Position numbers and translations under genes: made by a program | Notes under the pieces: generated by a model | What the model saw: the letters and a program-made list of their open reading frames with translations, nothing else | Database searches by the model: none | Told to the model about the DNA's origin: nothing | Shown: in pieces, positions 7,296 to 9,746 of the stretch | How the letters are laid out: every line of letters starts with the position of its first letter | Position numbering within the stretch: position 1 is the first letter of the stretch | Origin: Burkholderiales bacterium | GTDB taxonomy: Bacteria; Pseudomonadota; Gammaproteobacteria; Burkholderiales; Usitatibacteraceae | Reading direction: 5' to 3' | NCBI GenBank assembly: GCA_014378085.1 | Contig: JACMOJ010000269.1 | Span: 1 to 9,746 of the forward strand | Length of the DNA: 9,746 nt

Positions 7296-7681
7296 TGACA
7301 AACGGTAGAAGCGCCCAAAGGGCGAAGAGGGCGCACGTTATCGCGCTAACGACTCTCTGCCTGCTTTTTGTGCTGTGTATTTTATGGGAATGGCTGCTTG
7401 CACCAATTCGACCGGGTGGATCATGGATGGTGCTCAAAGCCTTCCCGCTTTTAATTCCTCTACCGGGAATTCTTAGCGACTCCCCCAAGCGGCGTTACAC
7501 CTACCAGTGGTCAACACTTTTCATTTGGCTGTATTTCACTGAAGGTGCGGTTCGCGCTTGGTCCGACGTCGCCGTCGCGTCACAAACACTCGCATTCATC
7601 CAAGTCGTTCTTTGTATGGTGTACTTTGTGGCCGCAATTAGCTATGTGCGAAACACGCCGTCACATCTTGCCAAAGGCTAG
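7295..7681 (+). CDS. DUF2069 small membrane protein
   Basis: 128 residues with about four hydrophobic segments (roughly 15-37, 44-60, 72-86 and 97-117), so an integral inner-membrane protein. The motifs LKAFPLLIPLPGIL (47-60) and YTYQWSTLFIWLYFTEGAVR (68-87) match the DUF2069 family, whose function is not known. The basic N-terminus (RSAQRAKR) suggests a cytoplasmic N-terminus. Its ATG shares one base with the wrbA stop (TGATG), and wrbA followed by DUF2069 is a recurrent betaproteobacterial pair. The 3' end overlaps the convergent dedA gene by four bases, both stops being read from the same CTAG. Confidence 0.88.
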   Translation: MTNGRSAQRAKRAHVIALTTLCLLFVLCILWEWLLAPIRPGGSWMVLKAFPLLIPLPGILSDSPKRRYTYQWSTLFIWLYFTEGAVRAWSDVAVASQTLAFIQVVLCMVYFVAAISYVRNTPSHLAKG

Positions 7682-8337
7682 CGGGAATGGCTGGGCGAGA
7701 GCCTCGCCCGCAACATGCCCACGGCGATCGGCAACAAACTTAGCAAAATGACTGCAATCACCAGCATTCCTAAATTGGTCTTCACCCAAGGCAAGTTGCC
7801 AAAAAAATAGCCCAGGTAACAAAGTGACCCTACCCAAAGCGCGGCACCGACCAATGTGTAGACAATGTATTTAGCGCGTTGCATCGCGCCGATTCCGGCG
7901 ACAAACGGGACGTAGGTTCTGAGGAATGGTACAAACCTCGCAACGATGACGGCGGCCGGTCCCCACGCCTCAAAGAACAGATGTGTTTTGTCGATCTGCG
8001 AGGGCCGAAGCCACCGCGCCTTCGGGCGACCAATCACGCGCGACCCAAACCAGCGGCCAATCTCATAATTAATCAGGTTCCCCAGCGTAGCTGCGAAAAA
8101 GAGCACCGCAACCAATAAGTGGATATCCAACCCACCGAGCGCGGCGACGGATCCCGCGATAAACAGCAGCGAGTCTCCCGGCAAGAACGGCGCGATGACA
8201 AGACCAGTTTCTGAAAAAATAACCGCAAACAGGATGGCGTAGATCCACATGCCGTATTGCACGACGAGCAAGGCAAGATGCTTGTCTAGGTGTAAAACCA
8301 TACCTACTAAGGAAGTCAACCACTCCACGAGTGACAC
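7678..8337 (-). CDS. DedA-family membrane protein
   Basis: 219 residues. DedA proteins are polytopic inner-membrane proteins linked to membrane-potential maintenance and lipid-carrier flipping; some members recycle undecaprenyl phosphate. Diagnostic segments are SETGLVIAPFLPGDSLLFIAG (42-62; E43 and D55 are the conserved acidic residues), LINYEIGRWFG (88-98) and VARFVPFLRTYVPFVAGIGAM (132-152) with the conserved R134 and R140. Hydrophobic helices follow near 155-180 and 188-207. The start is uncertain: GTG 8337 gives a normal length but has no clear Shine-Dalgarno; GTG 8328 and ATG 8301 are alternatives. It follows secF by 17 bases on the same strand, so it is probably co-transcribed with secDF. 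Confidence 0.9.
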   Translation of the reverse strand: MSLVEWLTSLVGMVLHLDKHLALLVVQYGMWIYAILFAVIFSETGLVIAPFLPGDSLLFIAGSVAALGGLDIHLLVAVLFFAATLGNLINYEIGRWFGSRVIGRPKARWLRPSQIDKTHLFFEAWGPAAVIVARFVPFLRTYVPFVAGIGAMQRAKYIVYTLVGAALWVGSLCYLGYFFGNLPWVKTNLGMLVIAVILLSLLPIAVGMLRARLSPSHSR

Positions 8338-8340
8338 TCG
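8328..8340. repeat. 13-bp palindrome at the dedA start
   Basis: CGAGTG-A-CACTCG is a perfect palindrome around A8334 and overlaps the presumed GTG start of dedA at 8337. A second palindrome, CGCTAGCG (8339-8346), abuts it within the 17-base secF-dedA gap. The single-base centre makes an RNA hairpin awkward; a protein-binding dyad or chance are alternatives. Confidence 0.45.
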
Positions 8341-8354
8341 CTAGCGACGGTTGC

Positions 8355-9317
8355 TTACGGCTGCGCCGAAATGACTTCCGGCTCGTCCTCTTTTTTCTGC
8401 GGTTTTACAAAGTCCTCTCGGGAAACACCGAGGTAATTAGCAAGCGGACAGGCGACGAGGACTGACGAATAGATGCCAAAGCAAATACCAATGGTGAGTG
8501 CGAGCGCAAAATAGTACAACGTTGGACCGCCGAGGATCAACATCGCGATGACCATCATCTGCGTTGTGCCGTGGGTAATGATGGTTCGAGAAATAGTGCC
8601 GGTAATCGCAGCGTCGAAAATTTCTGGCGTTGTCGCTTTGCGCATCTTGCGAAAATTTTCACGGGCACGGTCAAATACCACCACAGACTCGTTTACGGAA
8701 TAGCCGAGAATGGCTAACACCGCAGCAAGTACCGGCAGAGAAAACTCCCATTGGAAGAATGCAAAGAAGCCAAGAATGATGACAATGTCATGCAGGTTTG
8801 CGACGATGGTGGCAACCGCAAAGCGCCATTCAAACCGAATCGCCAGATAAAGCATGATGCCGACACAAACCGCCAACAGCGCCAGTGAGCCGTCGTAGGC
8901 TAACTCTTTGCCAACCGACGAGCCGACAAACTCCATTCGCTTTAACTCGGCAGATTTGTCCGCCGCAGTAAGCGCCAACATGACGCGCCCTTTGAGCGTT
9001 TCCATCGCCGAATTTTGGTTCTGATTGGTTGCAGCCGGCAGCGGCAAGCGAACGAGGATGTCCTGCGCCGAACCAAACTTAATCACCTCAGCGCCTGCCA
9101 CTCCAGCATCAGTCAGTGTTGCGCGAATTTTGTCCGGTGCGACCGGTTGCGCGTACTTCACTTCCATGACCGCGCCACCGGTAAATTCGATGGAAAGGTG
9201 AAGGCCGTTTTTCCACAGAAAAAATACCGCCAACAAAAACGTCAGGAACGAAATCACGTTGAACCACAACGCGTGTTTCATGAACGGGATCGACTTCTTA
9301 AATTTGAAAAATTCCAT
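8355..9317 (-). CDS. secF: Protein translocase subunit SecF
   Basis: 320 residues, normal for SecF. With SecD it forms the inner-membrane accessory complex of SecYEG that uses the proton gradient to pull preproteins across late in export. TM1 (about 15-36) is followed by a periplasmic P1 domain opening with the family's IEFTGGAVMEV (43-53). Five further helices lie between about 142 and 296. Conserved signatures are NESVVVFDRARENFRKMR (209-226) and GTISRTIITHGTT (240-252), then ALALTIGICFGIYSSVLVAC. The charged C-tail (KPQKKEDEPE) is cytoplasmic. The ATG at 9317 has AGAGG 8 bases upstream. secD lies 64 bases upstream and dedA 17 bases downstream on the same strand. Confidence 0.97.
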   Translation of the reverse strand: MEFFKFKKSIPFMKHALWFNVISFLTFLLAVFFLWKNGLHLSIEFTGGAVMEVKYAQPVAPDKIRATLTDAGVAGAEVIKFGSAQDILVRLPLPAATNQNQNSAMETLKGRVMLALTAADKSAELKRMEFVGSSVGKELAYDGSLALLAVCVGIMLYLAIRFEWRFAVATIVANLHDIVIILGFFAFFQWEFSLPVLAAVLAILGYSVNESVVVFDRARENFRKMRKATTPEIFDAAITGTISRTIITHGTTQMMVIAMLILGGPTLYYFALALTIGICFGIYSSVLVACPLANYLGVSREDFVKPQKKEDEPEVISAQP

Positions 9318-9381
9318 GGTTGTTGCCTCTTCTGAATGCTGTTTCGATGACCGTATGAATTGGGACTTCGGTTTGGCGCGG

Positions 9382-9746
9382 CTAGGCCTTCGCCGCCTTC
9401 ACCCATTTCACGTTGCCAATTGACAGCCCGGCGATTTTTTTCTTACCACCGTAAATAAGATTGACAATGCCCCTTGACACCATCACTGCTGAAAAGATGG
9501 ACGTCAAGATTCCCAGGCAATGTACGACCGCAAATCCACGCACTGGCCCCGAGCCCCAGATCAATAGTGCAAGACCCGCGATCAAGGTCGTGATGTTCGA
9601 ATCGATAATCGTGTCAAGCGCTCGTTCATAGCCGGTTTGGATTGCCATCTGCGGCGACATGCCGTTGCGCAACTCTTCACGGATACGCTCATTGATAAGT
9701 ACGTTTGCATCAATGGCCATGCCAAGCGTCAAGGCGATCGCCGCAA
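9382..9746 (-). CDS. secD: Protein translocase subunit SecD, C-terminal part (partial)
   Basis: The frame stays open to the right edge (first whole codon ends at 9744) and terminates with TAG at 9384-9382, giving about 121 residues. It begins [20 protein letters not shown], matching SecD transmembrane helix 4, with the conserved aspartate of the DANVLI motif that is linked to proton coupling in Sec[22 protein letters not shown] and [18 protein letters not shown] cover the last two helices. VLINER in place of the gammaproteobacterial VLIFER is common in Burkholderiales. The N-terminal periplasmic domains lie outside the window. secF follows after 64 bases, with no terminator seen between them, so the pair is probably one operon. 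Confidence 0.96.
   Translation of the reverse strand, partial: AAIALTLGMAIDANVLINERIREELRNGMSPQMAIQTGYERALDTIIDSNITTLIAGLALLIWGSGPVRGFAVVHCLGILTSIFSAVMVSRGIVNLIYGGKKKIAGLSIGNVKWVKAAKA

Overview
The window reads as an ordinary, gene-dense chromosomal segment of a betaproteobacterium, most likely Burkholderiales-like. The evidence is the protein sequences themselves (ProRS, RppH with a long C-terminal tail, SecD/SecF, WrbA) and locally conserved arrangements: rppH divergent from proS, yihY divergent from wrbA-DUF2069, and secD-secF-dedA. The genus cannot be fixed from the sequence alone. No phage, transposase, CRISPR, tRNA or rRNA signal was seen.

Layout, left to right. (1) The 3' end of an RND-type efflux transporter gene (+) runs in from the left edge and converges on rppH (-) with only 3 bases between the stop codons. 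(2) rppH and proS (+, full-length bacterial prolyl-tRNA synthetase with an editing insertion) diverge from a 139-bp spacer. (3) A 304-bp gene-free spacer (2884-3187) separates proS from a convergent TlpA-like thioredoxin gene (-). It holds a GC-rich dyad, an 11-bp tandem repeat and a long imperfect hairpin that probably terminates transcription in both directions. (4) A 526-residue conserved protein of unknown function (+) follows, divergent from the tlpA-like gene; its C-terminal part resembles a PilZ domain. (5) A YihY/BrkB-family membrane protein gene (-) is divergent from wrbA (+). The spacer between them carries a (CAAT) tetranucleotide array ending 10 bp before the wrbA start codon. wrbA overlaps a DUF2069 membrane protein gene by one base (TGATG). 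(6) From the right edge leftward come secD (3' part), secF and a DedA-family gene, all on the minus strand. The dedA stop overlaps the DUF2069 stop at a shared CTAG.

Functions are mostly housekeeping: mRNA 5'-end processing, tRNA charging, periplasmic thiol redox, Sec-dependent export, quinone reduction and membrane homeostasis. They do not form one pathway. No new multi-gene system is evident. The most distinctive items are the CAAT array immediately upstream of wrbA, where a repeat-length switch would most plausibly act on expression rather than on reading frame, the structured proS/tlpA spacer, and the uncharacterised 526-residue protein. Two starts were moved downstream of the longest open frame: tlpA-like to 3685 and yihY to 6541.
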